Part shown: one piece after another, positions 7,770-17,500 of the stretch
Layout: each line of letters begins with the position of its first letter
Numbering within the stretch: the first letter of the stretch is position 1
Assembly: GCA_040881665.1 (NCBI GenBank)
Contig: JBBECT010000004.1
Span: 630,303-694,302, forward strand
Length of the DNA: 64,000 bases
Direction of reading: 5' to 3'
Source of the DNA: Actinomycetota bacterium
Lineage (GTDB): Bacteria; Actinomycetota; UBA4738; HRBIN12
Translations under genes and position numbers: made by a program
Notes under the pieces: model-generated
Told to the model about the DNA's origin: nothing
Database searches by the model: none
The model's input: only the letters and a program-made list of their open reading frames with translations

Positions 7770-9451
7770 GCCGCCGCGGGTCGAGCCTCGTGGCGGCGCT
7801 GGTGCTCCTCGTCGCTGGATCGGCCGCGTGCACCGCCTCGGGATCCGATCCCGATGCGCGCACGGCCCGCGATCGGCCGTCGCCGGATCGGTTCGTGCCT
7901 GCGAGAGACACCGACCGTGCCTGGGGCCTGGCGGCGTGTGAGGTGCTCCCGGCGGTCTGGCTCGAACGGATCGCTCGCGGGTACCGCGCGGACCGCAGCG
8001 GAGAGGTGCAGATCGTTCCTCTGTATCCGAACCAGATCGATCCCGGACTTCCGCACAATGGACCGTGGGACGAGGTGCAGGACGTGCCGTTGTTCCTCTA
8101 CGGCCCCGGCGTGATCCCTGCGGTCGGGCGCGTCGAGCGACCGGTGACGGTGGCCGACGTCGCGCCGACGGTCGGGGCGCTCGCGGACAGTGGCTTCGAG
8201 GCCCCCGACGGCCATGTGCTTCACGAGGCGGCCGACGGCCGCCGGAGTCCGCGACTGGTGGTCGTTCTCGTCTGGGACGCGGTCGGGCGCGGCGTGCTGG
8301 ACCGCCACGCGGATGCGTGGCCGACGCTGGCATCGCTGATCGACGACGGCGCGTGGTACGAGCGGGCGTCGGTCGGTTCGTCGCCGTCGCAGACCGCGCA
8401 GGTGCACGCCACGATCGGGACGGGTGCCTTCCCGCGGACCCACGGGCTGATCGCGCATCGGTTCCGCGTCGACGGCGAGCTGGTCACGCCGTGGGGCGAG
8501 GGAACGGCGTTGCTCGAGGTCCCCACGGTCGGCGACATCCTCGACATCGAGCACGACAACGCGGCCCAGGTCGGGTTCGTCGGCACCCTGATGATCCACC
8601 TCGGGCTCCTCGGCCATGGGAGCGACTTTCCGGGCGGTGACGCCGACCTCGCGGTGCTCCGGGAGCAGGAGGGCGCGCAGACACTCGGTGCCGAGGGCGA
8701 GGAGTGGAACCTGCCGGCGCCGGTCGCGGGCGCGTTCGCCTTCCCGTCCTGGGTCGCGCGCGTCGAGCCCGGTCTGGCGCACGACGTCGACGCGCTCGAT
8801 CGCGCGGACGGTTCCCTCGACGGAACGTGGCGCGGCAACGACATCGCGACCCTGCTCGACGGATTCGACACGCCGGCTCGTGCGCCCTACCAGCAGCGGG
8901 TGATCGAGGCGGTGATCGAGCGGGAGGGGTACGGCGCGGACGAGGTCACGACGGACGTCCTGTGGGTCAACGAGAAGTTCACCGACTACGTGAGTCACGT
9001 GTGGTCGGTCGACAGTCCCGAGATGGCCGACGCCGTCCGTTCGCAGGACGACGCCCTCGCGCGGCTCCTCGCGTTCCTCGATGAGAAGGTCGGGCGTGGG
9101 CGGTGGGCGATCGCGCTCACCGCCGATCACGGATCGGTGCGTCCCCCGCCCTCGACCGGCGGAGCCGTTCTGTCCTCGGTGGCGCTGCAGGCCACGCTCG
9201 AGCGCCGGTTCGGCGAGGGTGTCGTCGAGCTCGTGCAGGACACCCAGCTCTTCTTGGACACCGATCGCCTGGAACGCGACGGGGACACGGCCGCGGACGT
9301 CGCCCGGACGGTCCTGGCGCTCACCGCCGGGGAGCTCGCCCCCCCCGACGCCGATCTGGACGCCGATCTTCGGAACGCTCCTGCCTTCGAGGCGGCGTTC
9401 CCTTCGGGAGCGCTCGAGGCGATGCCCTGCATCAGCGAGGCCGCCGCATGA
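7742..9451 (+). CDS. Exported phosphodiesterase/AP-superfamily enzyme, array member 2
   Basis: A 569-residue paralogue of member 1 with the same permuted motif order: H105 (LPHNGPW), VPLFLYGPG, VAPT and DGHVL, then D179 (LVWD), nucleophile S216 in PSQTAQVH, D-x3-H in DYVSH, and ADHG. It is the most divergent active-looking copy: the MWGGGDKD motif of its siblings is FPGGDAD here. Its N-terminus looks like a lipoprotein signal (VLLVAGSAAC, Cys30), unlike the others. The GTG at 7742 gives a complete signal peptide and overlaps the preceding gene by 28 bases; GTG 7790 is an alternative. The stop overlaps member 3 by four bases. Same inferred chemistry; substrate unknown. Confidence 0.83.
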   Translation: MPAGSASRLSRRGSSLVAALVLLVAGSAACTASGSDPDARTARDRPSPDRFVPARDTDRAWGLAACEVLPAVWLERIARGYRADRSGEVQIVPLYPNQIDPGLPHNGPWDEVQDVPLFLYGPGVIPAVGRVERPVTVADVAPTVGALADSGFEAPDGHVLHEAADGRRSPRLVVVLVWDAVGRGVLDRHADAWPTLASLIDDGAWYERASVGSSPSQTAQVHATIGTGAFPRTHGLIAHRFRVDGELVTPWGEGTALLEVPTVGDILDIEHDNAAQVGFVGTLMIHLGLLGHGSDFPGGDADLAVLREQEGAQTLGAEGEEWNLPAPVAGAFAFPSWVARVEPGLAHDVDALDRADGSLDGTWRGNDIATLLDGFDTPARAPYQQRVIEAVIEREGYGADEVTTDVLWVNEKFTDYVSHVWSVDSPEMADAVRSQDDALARLLAFLDEKVGRGRWAIALTADHGSVRPPPSTGGAVLSSVALQATLERRFGEGVVELVQDTQLFLDTDRLERDGDTAADVARTVLALTAGELAPPDADLDADLRNAPAFEAAFPSGALEAMPCISEAAA

Positions 9452-11118
9452 GGACTAGGGGTGCGCGACCGCTCGTCATGGCCGGGGCGATCGCCCTCGT
9501 CTCGGCCGTTGCCGGCCTCGCTGTTCGACCGGCAGCGGGAGCCGAGGCGTTCGACCACGGGGCGGCGCGACGGCGGGCGATCCGATCTGCGTGCGCGCTT
9601 GCACCCGAGCAGCTCCGCCGGATCGAGGACGGGATCCGCGCCGATCGCAGCGGCGAGATCCAGGTCGTCCCCGCGGAGCCCGACTACCTCGACGGCGGAC
9701 TGATGCACGCCGGACCCTGGGACTACCTCCAAGAGGTGCCCGTGCTCTGGTACGGACCGGGCTTCGTCCGTGACGCGGGCCGGGTCGACCGACGGGTCAC
9801 GGTCGCCGATATCGCGCCGACGCAGGCCGCGTTGCTCGGTTTCGACGGCTTCGATGCCCCCGACGGCAGCACGATGACCGAGGCGCTGCCCTTCGACGCC
9901 GGGGAGGACCCACCCAAGCTCCTCGTCACCCTCGTCTGGGACGCCGCGGGGCGGAACGTGCTGACCCGTTGGCCGGACAGCTGGCCGACGCTCGCGGGGC
10001 TGGTCGAAGACGGCACCTGGTACGAGCGCGCGGAGGTGGGGTCCTCACCTTCGAATACGCCACCGATCCACGCCTCGATCGGGACGGGCGCGTTCCCCGA
10101 CCACCACGGCATCGTCGACGTCTTCATGCGCGTCGGCGACGGCCCGCTGATCCAACCGATGAACCTCGGTCCGGGCAACCTCCTCGAGCCCACGCTCGCG
10201 GACGTCTACGATCGGGCGTTGGGCAACGAACCGGTGGTCGGCGCGGTCGCCACCTTGTCGGGCCACCTGGGATTCCTCGGGCACGGATCGATGTGGGGTG
10301 GCGGCGACAAGGACGTCGCGGTCACGAGGGAACTGATCGATGCCGCGGTCGGTGGGTCGGAGGGTCCGCAGTGGAACCTCGCGCCCTCCATGGCGCGCTG
10401 GTACCGGTTCCCTGCCTACGTCCTCGACGTCGGGGGCTACGGGGCCGACGTCGATGCGGTCGATCGCTCCGACGGCGAGTTCGATCGAGCGTGGCACGGC
10501 GATCCCTTCACGCAGCTGAACGCAGGGTTCGATTCTCCTGCGCGCATCCCGTACCAGACCCGCGTGATCCAGCAGGTGCTGCGGCGCGAGGGGTTCGGCC
10601 GGGACCGGGTCCCGGATCTGCTGTTCCTCAACTACAAGGCCATGGACCGGGTGGGTCACCTGTTCTCCGTAGATTCACCACAGATGCGGGAGACCTTGGA
10701 GGCGCAGGACGAGTATCTTCGCGTGCTGATCGACGAACTCGATCGAACGGTCGGCGAAGGGGACTGGGCGATGGTGATCACCGCGGATCATGGGCACCAG
10801 TTCGATCCGGAGGTCAGCGGGGCGTTCCGGATCTCGATCTCCACGACCCAGGATCTGTTGGAAGAACGGTTCGACGACGGGGACGATGTGAAGCTGTTCG
10901 ACAAGGTCAAGCCGACGCAGGTGTGGCTCGACGAATCGGAGCTGCAGCGCAACGGGCATCCGCTGCTCGAGCTCAACGATGCGCTGTTGTCGCTGACCCA
11001 GGCGCAGACCGCCGCGTCCCCCGAGCTCGTCCACGACCCCGACGCGCTCGCGCTCGCCGCCGCGTTCCCGACGGATCTGCTCGACGAGCTCCCCTGCGCC
11101 CCCGAGGGCGACGCGTGA
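9448..11118 (+). CDS. Exported phosphodiesterase/AP-superfamily enzyme, array member 3
   Basis: A 556-residue paralogue. Signal peptide about 1-32 (cleavage near AGAEA). The mature N-terminal Cys49 is followed by the permuted block: GIRADRSGEIQVVP, H87 (MHAGPW), VPVLWYGPG, ADIAPT and APDG. The nucleophile half follows: D165 (LVWD), S202 in PSNTPPIH with H208, MWGGGDKD, NYKAMDRVGH supplying D-x3-H, and ADHGHQ. The segment RADRSGE..VVP followed by HxGPW and VPxxxYGPG closely resembles the C-terminal end of classical PafA-type phosphatases, which is the clearest sign of permutation. Start ATG overlaps member 2 (ATGA); stop overlaps member 4 (GTGA). Confidence 0.85.
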   Translation: MRTRGARPLVMAGAIALVSAVAGLAVRPAAGAEAFDHGAARRRAIRSACALAPEQLRRIEDGIRADRSGEIQVVPAEPDYLDGGLMHAGPWDYLQEVPVLWYGPGFVRDAGRVDRRVTVADIAPTQAALLGFDGFDAPDGSTMTEALPFDAGEDPPKLLVTLVWDAAGRNVLTRWPDSWPTLAGLVEDGTWYERAEVGSSPSNTPPIHASIGTGAFPDHHGIVDVFMRVGDGPLIQPMNLGPGNLLEPTLADVYDRALGNEPVVGAVATLSGHLGFLGHGSMWGGGDKDVAVTRELIDAAVGGSEGPQWNLAPSMARWYRFPAYVLDVGGYGADVDAVDRSDGEFDRAWHGDPFTQLNAGFDSPARIPYQTRVIQQVLRREGFGRDRVPDLLFLNYKAMDRVGHLFSVDSPQMRETLEAQDEYLRVLIDELDRTVGEGDWAMVITADHGHQFDPEVSGAFRISISTTQDLLEERFDDGDDVKLFDKVKPTQVWLDESELQRNGHPLLELNDALLSLTQAQTAASPELVHDPDALALAAAFPTDLLDELPCAPEGDA

Positions 11119-12770
11119 GCGCGCGCCGTCTGCGTGCGGGCGCACGTCGCATCGTGCTGCCGTCGGTGGTGGTGGCCAGCCTCGTGACCGGTCTCGCCGT
11201 CGCCGCAGGGGGCGGCGCGTCCGCCGCGCAGGACGGGTTCGACGAGATCGCGTGCTCGCTGCCGCACGAGCAACTCGTGCGCGTCTACAACGGAACGCAC
11301 CCGACGCGCTCGGGCGACGTGATCGTCGTTCCGGACGAGCCGAATTTCCTGGGGTCGAACTTCCCGCACTCGGGTCCGTGGGACTACCTGCAGGAGGTTC
11401 CGATCTTCTGGTACGGCCCCGGCCACGTCCCGCCGGTCGGAGAGATCCCGGGGCGGGTGACCGTTGCCGACCTCGCACCGACCTTCGGTGAGCTCGTCGG
11501 GTACCCCTTCGATGCTCCCGACGGGACGCCGCTGCCCGAGATCGTCAAGGGCGCCCGCGGTACCGAGGCTCCTCGCCTGATCGTCACCCTCGTCTGGGAC
11601 GGCGGCGGTCGATCGGTGCTCGAGCGATGGCCGGACGAATGGCCCTACCTGAAGTCGTTGCTGCCCCAGGGCGCCTGGTATCGCAACGGGGAGGTCGGCT
11701 CATCTCCGTCGATCACACCCGCGACCCACGCGACGATGGGCACGGGCGCGTTCCCTCGGCTGACCGGACAGGTCGACAGCGAATTCCGGCTCGCCGACGG
11801 ACTGGCCCGCAGCGGACAGCTCGGTCCGGCGTTCCTGCAGGAGCCGACCTTCGCCGACCTCTACGATCGTGCGCTGGACAACGAGCCGATCGTCGGCATC
11901 GTCGCGAGCGTCACCTGGCATCTGAACATGATGAGCCACGGCGCGATGTGGGGTGGCGGCGACAAGGACATCGCGATCCTGCGCACGACCGAGGGCGACG
12001 AGGGCGCCGAGGGGACCGCCTGGAACCTCCAGGGGAAGAACCGTCCCTTCTACGATCTGCCCGCGTACGCGAACGATGTGCCCCCCGTCACCGCCTACAC
12101 CGAAGCGCTCGACCGGCAGGACGGCAAGCTCGACGGCAAGTGGCGGCAGGACTCGATCGAACAGCTGCACGAGGGCTTCGACACGCCCGCGCGCGTTCCG
12201 TACCAGACCGCGGTGGTCGAGCAGCTCCTCCAGAAGGAGGACTTCGGCTCGGATGAGGTCACCGACCTGCTGTACCTGAACTACAAGATCATCGATCACA
12301 TCGGGCATGTGTACAGCGCGAGCAGCCTCGAGATGAAGGACACGATCCGCTGGCAGGACGACGGCTTGCGCGAGCTCGTTCGGATCCTCGACCGGGAGGT
12401 CGGCAAGCGGAAGTGGCTCTTCGTCCTCACCTCCGACCACGGCCATCAGTTCGACACCGAGGAGACCGGCGCCTTCGGTGTCGCGCCCGGTGCGCTCGAA
12501 GCGGACCTCAACGTGGAGTTCGACGACGGGGACGACACCCCTGCGGTGCTGAAGGTCCGAACGAGCCAGGTGTACATGAACCGGGATGAGGTTGCGGACG
12601 CCGACGCGACGATCGACGACGTCGCACGGTTCACCGGCGCGTACACGAAGGAACAGGCCGCTCCCGATCTCAGCGCCGTCCCCGCGAGCGAGCGCTCCGA
12701 CCGGGTGTTCGACGCCGTGTTCCCGATGGAGACCCTCGACGACCTCGCCTGCCTGAAGGAGAACCGATGA
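11115..12770 (+). CDS. Exported phosphodiesterase/AP-superfamily enzyme, array member 4
   Basis: A 551-residue paralogue starting at a GTG that overlaps the previous stop. Signal peptide about 1-38 (cleavage near ASAAQ). Conserved residues are Cys47, H85 (FPHSGPW), VPIFWYGPG (95-103), ADLAPT and APDG, then D162 (LVWD), S199 in PSITPATH (H205), MWGGGDKD, NYKIIDHIGH (D-x3-H) and SDHGHQ. The N-terminal stretch NGTHPTRSGDVIVVPDEP closely matches the sequence that precedes the last metal-ligand His in unpermuted family members. It is followed with a four-base overlap by member 5. Inferred: zinc-dependent phosphate-ester hydrolase acting outside the membrane; substrate unknown. Confidence 0.85.
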   Translation: MSARRLRAGARRIVLPSVVVASLVTGLAVAAGGGASAAQDGFDEIACSLPHEQLVRVYNGTHPTRSGDVIVVPDEPNFLGSNFPHSGPWDYLQEVPIFWYGPGHVPPVGEIPGRVTVADLAPTFGELVGYPFDAPDGTPLPEIVKGARGTEAPRLIVTLVWDGGGRSVLERWPDEWPYLKSLLPQGAWYRNGEVGSSPSITPATHATMGTGAFPRLTGQVDSEFRLADGLARSGQLGPAFLQEPTFADLYDRALDNEPIVGIVASVTWHLNMMSHGAMWGGGDKDIAILRTTEGDEGAEGTAWNLQGKNRPFYDLPAYANDVPPVTAYTEALDRQDGKLDGKWRQDSIEQLHEGFDTPARVPYQTAVVEQLLQKEDFGSDEVTDLLYLNYKIIDHIGHVYSASSLEMKDTIRWQDDGLRELVRILDREVGKRKWLFVLTSDHGHQFDTEETGAFGVAPGALEADLNVEFDDGDDTPAVLKVRTSQVYMNRDEVADADATIDDVARFTGAYTKEQAAPDLSAVPASERSDRVFDAVFPMETLDDLACLKENR

Positions 12771-14437
12771 GTCCCCACCTCCCTCGGCGCCACCGGCGCC
12801 TCGTCCTGCTCGTGGTGACGGCGTCCGTGGCGCTCGCCGGCGTGCTTCCGTCGATCGCGGCAGAGAGTCAGGACGCGTTGTCGGATCGGCTGTGCTCGAC
12901 GGTCGACCCCGAGCTGCTGCGCCGCGTGCGCGACGGTGTCGACCTGGCACGCAGCGGGCAGGTGCAGTTCATCGCCGAGGAGCCGAACTTCGTCGACGGC
13001 GGTCTGACGCACGCGGGGCCGTGGGGTTACGTGCAGGATGTGCCGCTGTTCCTGTACGGATCGGACTACTTCAAGCCCGGGACCTACGAGCAACGGACCA
13101 CACTCGCCGACATCGCCCCGACCCAGGCGGAGCTGCTGGACTTCCCGGCCTTCCGGGCGCCCGACGGCCGGGCTCTGACCGAGGCGATGCAACCGAACGA
13201 CCGTCGCCCGATGCCGAAGCTGGTCGTCACGCTCGTCTGGGACTCGGCGGGGATGGATGTCTTGAGCGAGTGGCCGAAGTCCTGGCCCTACCTGAAGTCG
13301 TTGCGCAAGGACGGAGCGTGGTTCACGAACACGATCGCCGGCGCTTCCCCGTCGAACACTCCCGTGAGTCACGCCACGATCGGCACGGGAGCGCTCCCTT
13401 CACGGCACGGGTTCACCGACGAGTTCATCTTCCTGAACGACAAGCTGCAGAAGCCGAACGAGAACGGTCCCGGGTTCTTGATGGAGCCGACCTTCGCCGA
13501 CATGTACGACGCGTCGAACGGCAACGAGCCGATCGTCGGCGTGATCGCCACCCTCTCGGCGCACGTGATGATGATGGGTCACGGGAACATGTGGGGCGGG
13601 GGCGACAAGGACCTCGCCGTTACCCGGGAGAAGGAGGACGCCGAAACCGGCGGTGCCGAGAGCGTCACCTGGGGGATGACGACCGACATGGCCCCCTTCT
13701 ACAGGTTGCCGCAGTACGTCAACGGACTCGGCCCGATCACGCCGTTCAACGAGGAGCTCGATCGCGCGGACGGCAAGGACGACGGGAAATGGCGCCAGAA
13801 CGATATCGCGCAGTACGCGAACGGCTTCGACACCCCTGCGCGCACGCCGTACCAGACCCAGCTCGTGAAGGAAGTGGTCACGGAGGAAGGGTTCGGCAAG
13901 GACGATGTCACCGATCTGCTGTTCCTGAACTACAAGGCGATCGACACGATCGGCCATCGGTTCAGCGCGAACGGCATCGAGATGTCGGACGCCGTGAAGA
14001 CCCAGGATGACGATCTGAAGCAGCTCGTGTCGTTCCTGGACGCGGAGGTGGGGAAGGACCGATGGGCGATGGTCCTCACGTCCGATCACGGGACGAACCA
14101 GGACCCCGCGAAGACCGGTGCGTTCCAGATCTCGATCGACCAGCTCGAGACCCTGGTGATCGAGGAGTTCGACGATGACGACGACGTCCCGGTGATGCTG
14201 CGGATGCGGCCGACGCAGGTCTGGCTCGACGTGGCCGAGCTCGAGCAGAACGGGCACACGATCGAGGAGGTGGCCGCGCGCATCGATGCATTGACCCAGG
14301 CAGAAACGGTGAAGCCGACCTTGGCGCCCGCGCCGGAACCGGGCGAACGAGTGTTCTCGGCCGCCTTCCCGTCGTCTATCCTGTTCGAGCTTCCGTGCCT
14401 GCCCGGCGCGCGCGGGGGAGCGGAACCGGGCGACTGA
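12767..14437 (+). CDS. Exported phosphodiesterase/AP-superfamily enzyme, array member 5
   Basis: A 556-residue paralogue and the last of the array. Signal peptide about 1-32. Key residues are Cys43, H82 (THAGPW), VPLFLYGSD (the usual GPG is GSD here), ADIAPT, D159 (LVWD), S196 in PSNTPVSH with H202, MWGGGDKD, NYKAIDTIGH (D-x3-H) and SDHGTN. A 67-base gap separates it from the GT-C/MFS fusion gene, with no obvious terminator, so the fusion gene may be part of the same transcript. Like the others it ends with a conserved Cys (LPCLPG) near the C-terminus. Confidence 0.85.
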   Translation: MSPHLPRRHRRLVLLVVTASVALAGVLPSIAAESQDALSDRLCSTVDPELLRRVRDGVDLARSGQVQFIAEEPNFVDGGLTHAGPWGYVQDVPLFLYGSDYFKPGTYEQRTTLADIAPTQAELLDFPAFRAPDGRALTEAMQPNDRRPMPKLVVTLVWDSAGMDVLSEWPKSWPYLKSLRKDGAWFTNTIAGASPSNTPVSHATIGTGALPSRHGFTDEFIFLNDKLQKPNENGPGFLMEPTFADMYDASNGNEPIVGVIATLSAHVMMMGHGNMWGGGDKDLAVTREKEDAETGGAESVTWGMTTDMAPFYRLPQYVNGLGPITPFNEELDRADGKDDGKWRQNDIAQYANGFDTPARTPYQTQLVKEVVTEEGFGKDDVTDLLFLNYKAIDTIGHRFSANGIEMSDAVKTQDDDLKQLVSFLDAEVGKDRWAMVLTSDHGTNQDPAKTGAFQISIDQLETLVIEEFDDDDDVPVMLRMRPTQVWLDVAELEQNGHTIEEVAARIDALTQAETVKPTLAPAPEPGERVFSAAFPSSILFELPCLPGARGGAEPGD

Positions 14438-14504
14438 CCAGGCGCAACGCACGACCAGAGGGCGCACCAGTGGCCCACGGCTCGAGGGGAAGGGACGCAC
14501 CAGC

Positions 14505-17500
14505 ATGGCGTTGACGAAGGACGCCCCAGCGCAGCGCGATGCCGCCGCGGTCGCCGGAACGGGCCCCGGACGGATCTGGAGCGCCCCGTGGGTGCTGATC
14601 GCGCTGACCGCGGTCCTGCTGACCTTCCTCGCGTGGGGCTTCATCGACGATCCGACGATCAGCGCCCCGACCCGCGATCCGGCCTGGTACACGTGGCGCG
14701 CGAACGTGGTCTTCGAGGACGAGCCGGTCAGGATCGTCGAGGAGTGGGGCCCCTTCAGCGCCTTCTCCGGCGGCTACCGCGTGACGGTTCCGATGTTCGG
14801 CGCGCTGATGCGCGGCGTGGGCGGCGTCGAGACCTTCCAGTTCAGCGGCATCCTGATGATCGGTATCCCGGTGCTCGCCGGCTTGGCGATGGGCGCGTTC
14901 GGCTATCGAACCAAGAAAGATCCTGCCCTGATCCTGCTGACGTTGTTGGCGGCGGCCGGGTTGTTCCTCACGACGCCGTACGTCGGTTACCTCGACAACA
15001 TCTTCGTACTGTTCGTCCTCGCGTCGATCCTCGCGTTCGTCCCGAGCGCGCAGACGTCCTGGGGGGCCCGAGCCGCGTGCTTCCTGCTCGGGATCCTCGC
15101 CGCCTTCACGCACCCGACGACGTGCGTGCTATTCGGGTTGTCGTTGCTCGCGGTGTTCGGGTGGCGTGTGCTGACGGCTCGGTTCCGATTCGGCGACGCT
15201 CTTCGCCGGCACGGTCCTGCGCTGATGTCCGTCGGGTTCGGGATGGTCGTCGGGCTCGCGATGTGGGTCGTCGGCATATGGGGGAAGCCGGCGTCGCTCG
15301 TCGAGGCGGCGCTCCCACCGCCCTACGAGGGGACCTTCTTCAACGATCGGCAGCTCGACTGGATCCTCAGCATGAAGCCGCTCGTCACGTTCACGCTCGC
15401 GACGATCGCGGTCGTCGCCACGATCGCGATCTCACGACGACGTCGCGAACCGGCCGACACCTACAGCGTCACCTCGATCTGGTTCCTGCTTCCGTACGCC
15501 GCGATCCTCGCCACGCCGCTCAACGCTCAGGCGACCGGGGACGAGAACGGCTTGCCGCTCTACCGGTTCTTCAACGCCACGACCGCGATCATGGTCTTGG
15601 CGGGTCTCGGGGCGTGGTTGTCGATCCGGTGGCTCTCCGGTCGCCCGGGGACTCAGAAGACGCTCGGCGTCCTCGCCTCGTCCGTGATCGTGGCTGCCCT
15701 CGGCTGGGTGTTCGTGAGCGGCTGGCAGACGTGGATCAAGCCGGACAACCAGTGGATCAGCCAGGAGACGCGTGTGGCGCTCTCGTCGGCCAACGAGATC
15801 GCGGAACGCGTGGACGATGTGCCCCTCGCGATCATCGGGAACTACGCGACCGAGCCGCAATCCTACGGATGGGGCAAGACGTTCACGAACGTGTTCCGCA
15901 CGACGCTGCCGGGAGAGGACGCCGAGCGGGTCGGAACCTACTGGGGCACGCTCGACAACTTCATCGCCGGCGAACCGACGAACTTCGAGAAGGACCGTGT
16001 GCCGACCGTCACGAACGACGAGCGGACGATGTCGGAGGGCTACCTCGCCCACCTGACCGCGGTGGCGGAGGAGCAAGGGGCCCCGCCCGTCGTCTTCGTC
16101 GTACGCGAGTTCTCGCTCGGGGAGAACAAGGAGCTGTTCCCCGAGGATGAGTCGTGTCTCGACGAGGGCACGGTGCCGCGGGAGGAGATCGTTCCGCTCG
16201 GGTGTGACATCGGCATCGTGTCCGTCGACGGTGTCACGACGACACCTTCCGACGAGGTGCTCGAGGCCGCTCGGCAGGCCGAGGTCGCGCAGCAGGCCGA
16301 GTTCGACGACCACGAGGGCCCGTTCGGGAACCCCGGTCACCTGCTCCAGGTCCTGCTCGCGCTGTTCCTCGTGTTCGTGCTTCCGGGTCTGCTCGCGGCT
16401 CGGTTCTTCGAGCTCGAGGGGTTCTTCACGAAGTTCAGTCTCGTGCCGGCGATCTCGGTGATGCTGACCCTGCTCACGGCGATCGTCGTCGCCGCGGTGT
16501 GGCGCGGACCGTTCGATGCCGCGCACGGATGGACCGCCGTGATCCTCGCGTCGGCGATCGGCGGCGCCCTCACCCTGTGGCGCGTCGGGATCATGAAGCC
16601 GTTCCAGGCGATAGCTCGATTCTTCAACGGGATGTTCGGCCTGTTCTCCGAGCGCGACTTCGCCACGCTGATGGGTGTCCAGTTCTTGATCCAGGCCGCC
16701 GACGGGGTGCTCCGAGGCACGATCGGCAAGTCGATCGGGTTCGGCGGTGAGGAGGGCTTCGACGTCACCACGGTGCCGTCGCCTCGCTACCTGCTCGCGG
16801 TCGTGCTCGCGCTCTACCTGCCCTACACGATCATCAGCCCATTCATCGGCGTGTTCATCGACCGCTTCGAACGCCGGCGGGTGCTCACCGTGTCGGCCGC
16901 CGCGACTGCGGTGCTCGCCGTCGTGATCGCGGCGCCGGTGTTGCTCTCGATCGGGGACGAGTCCTCGGAGGGCAAGGTCGGCGTCACGATCGCGTTGATC
17001 GTGGCGGTGCTGATCATCCAGGCCTGCGTGCGCATCATGCTCGCGGTGAAATCGGCCGCCTTGCCCGGGGTGCTTTCGGGCAGGGACCTGCTGCAGGGCA
17101 ACGGTCTGTCCCAGGCCGGTGGAGCGTTCTTCCAGATCGTCGGGATCGCGTTCGGTCTCGGAGCGAGCGCGTTCCTGCCGTCGTGGATCCTGATCGTGAT
17201 CGGTTCCGGCATCCTCGCGATCTCCGTGCTCGTCGCCCGGCAGATCCGGCGGATGGAGGTCACGAAGCACACGGCGACCTTCCGCGAAGAGGCCAAGCGT
17301 GTCGTCTCGGACATGATCGACGGACTGAAAGAAGTGGCGGCGCGCAAGCCGGCGGCGATCGGACTCGCCTCGTTCCAGATGTTGCGCTACCAGTTCTGGG
17401 GTTTCACGCTCTTCGTGTTCGCGCTCTACGCGTCCGAGCTGGCCAAGGGTGAGGACGCGAGCCTCGTCTCCCTCGCGCTGACCGGCGTCGGAGGGCTCCT

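Noticed and set aside
5913-8333. 806-codon open frame on the minus strand opposite array members 1 and 2
   Set aside because: Arg/Pro-rich composition and no domain; it is the antisense shadow of a real gene in GC-rich DNA.
6797-9451. 884-codon open frame on the plus strand
   Set aside because: Its first third is a high-GC shadow of array member 1. Only the part from 7742 has a signal peptide and family motifs.
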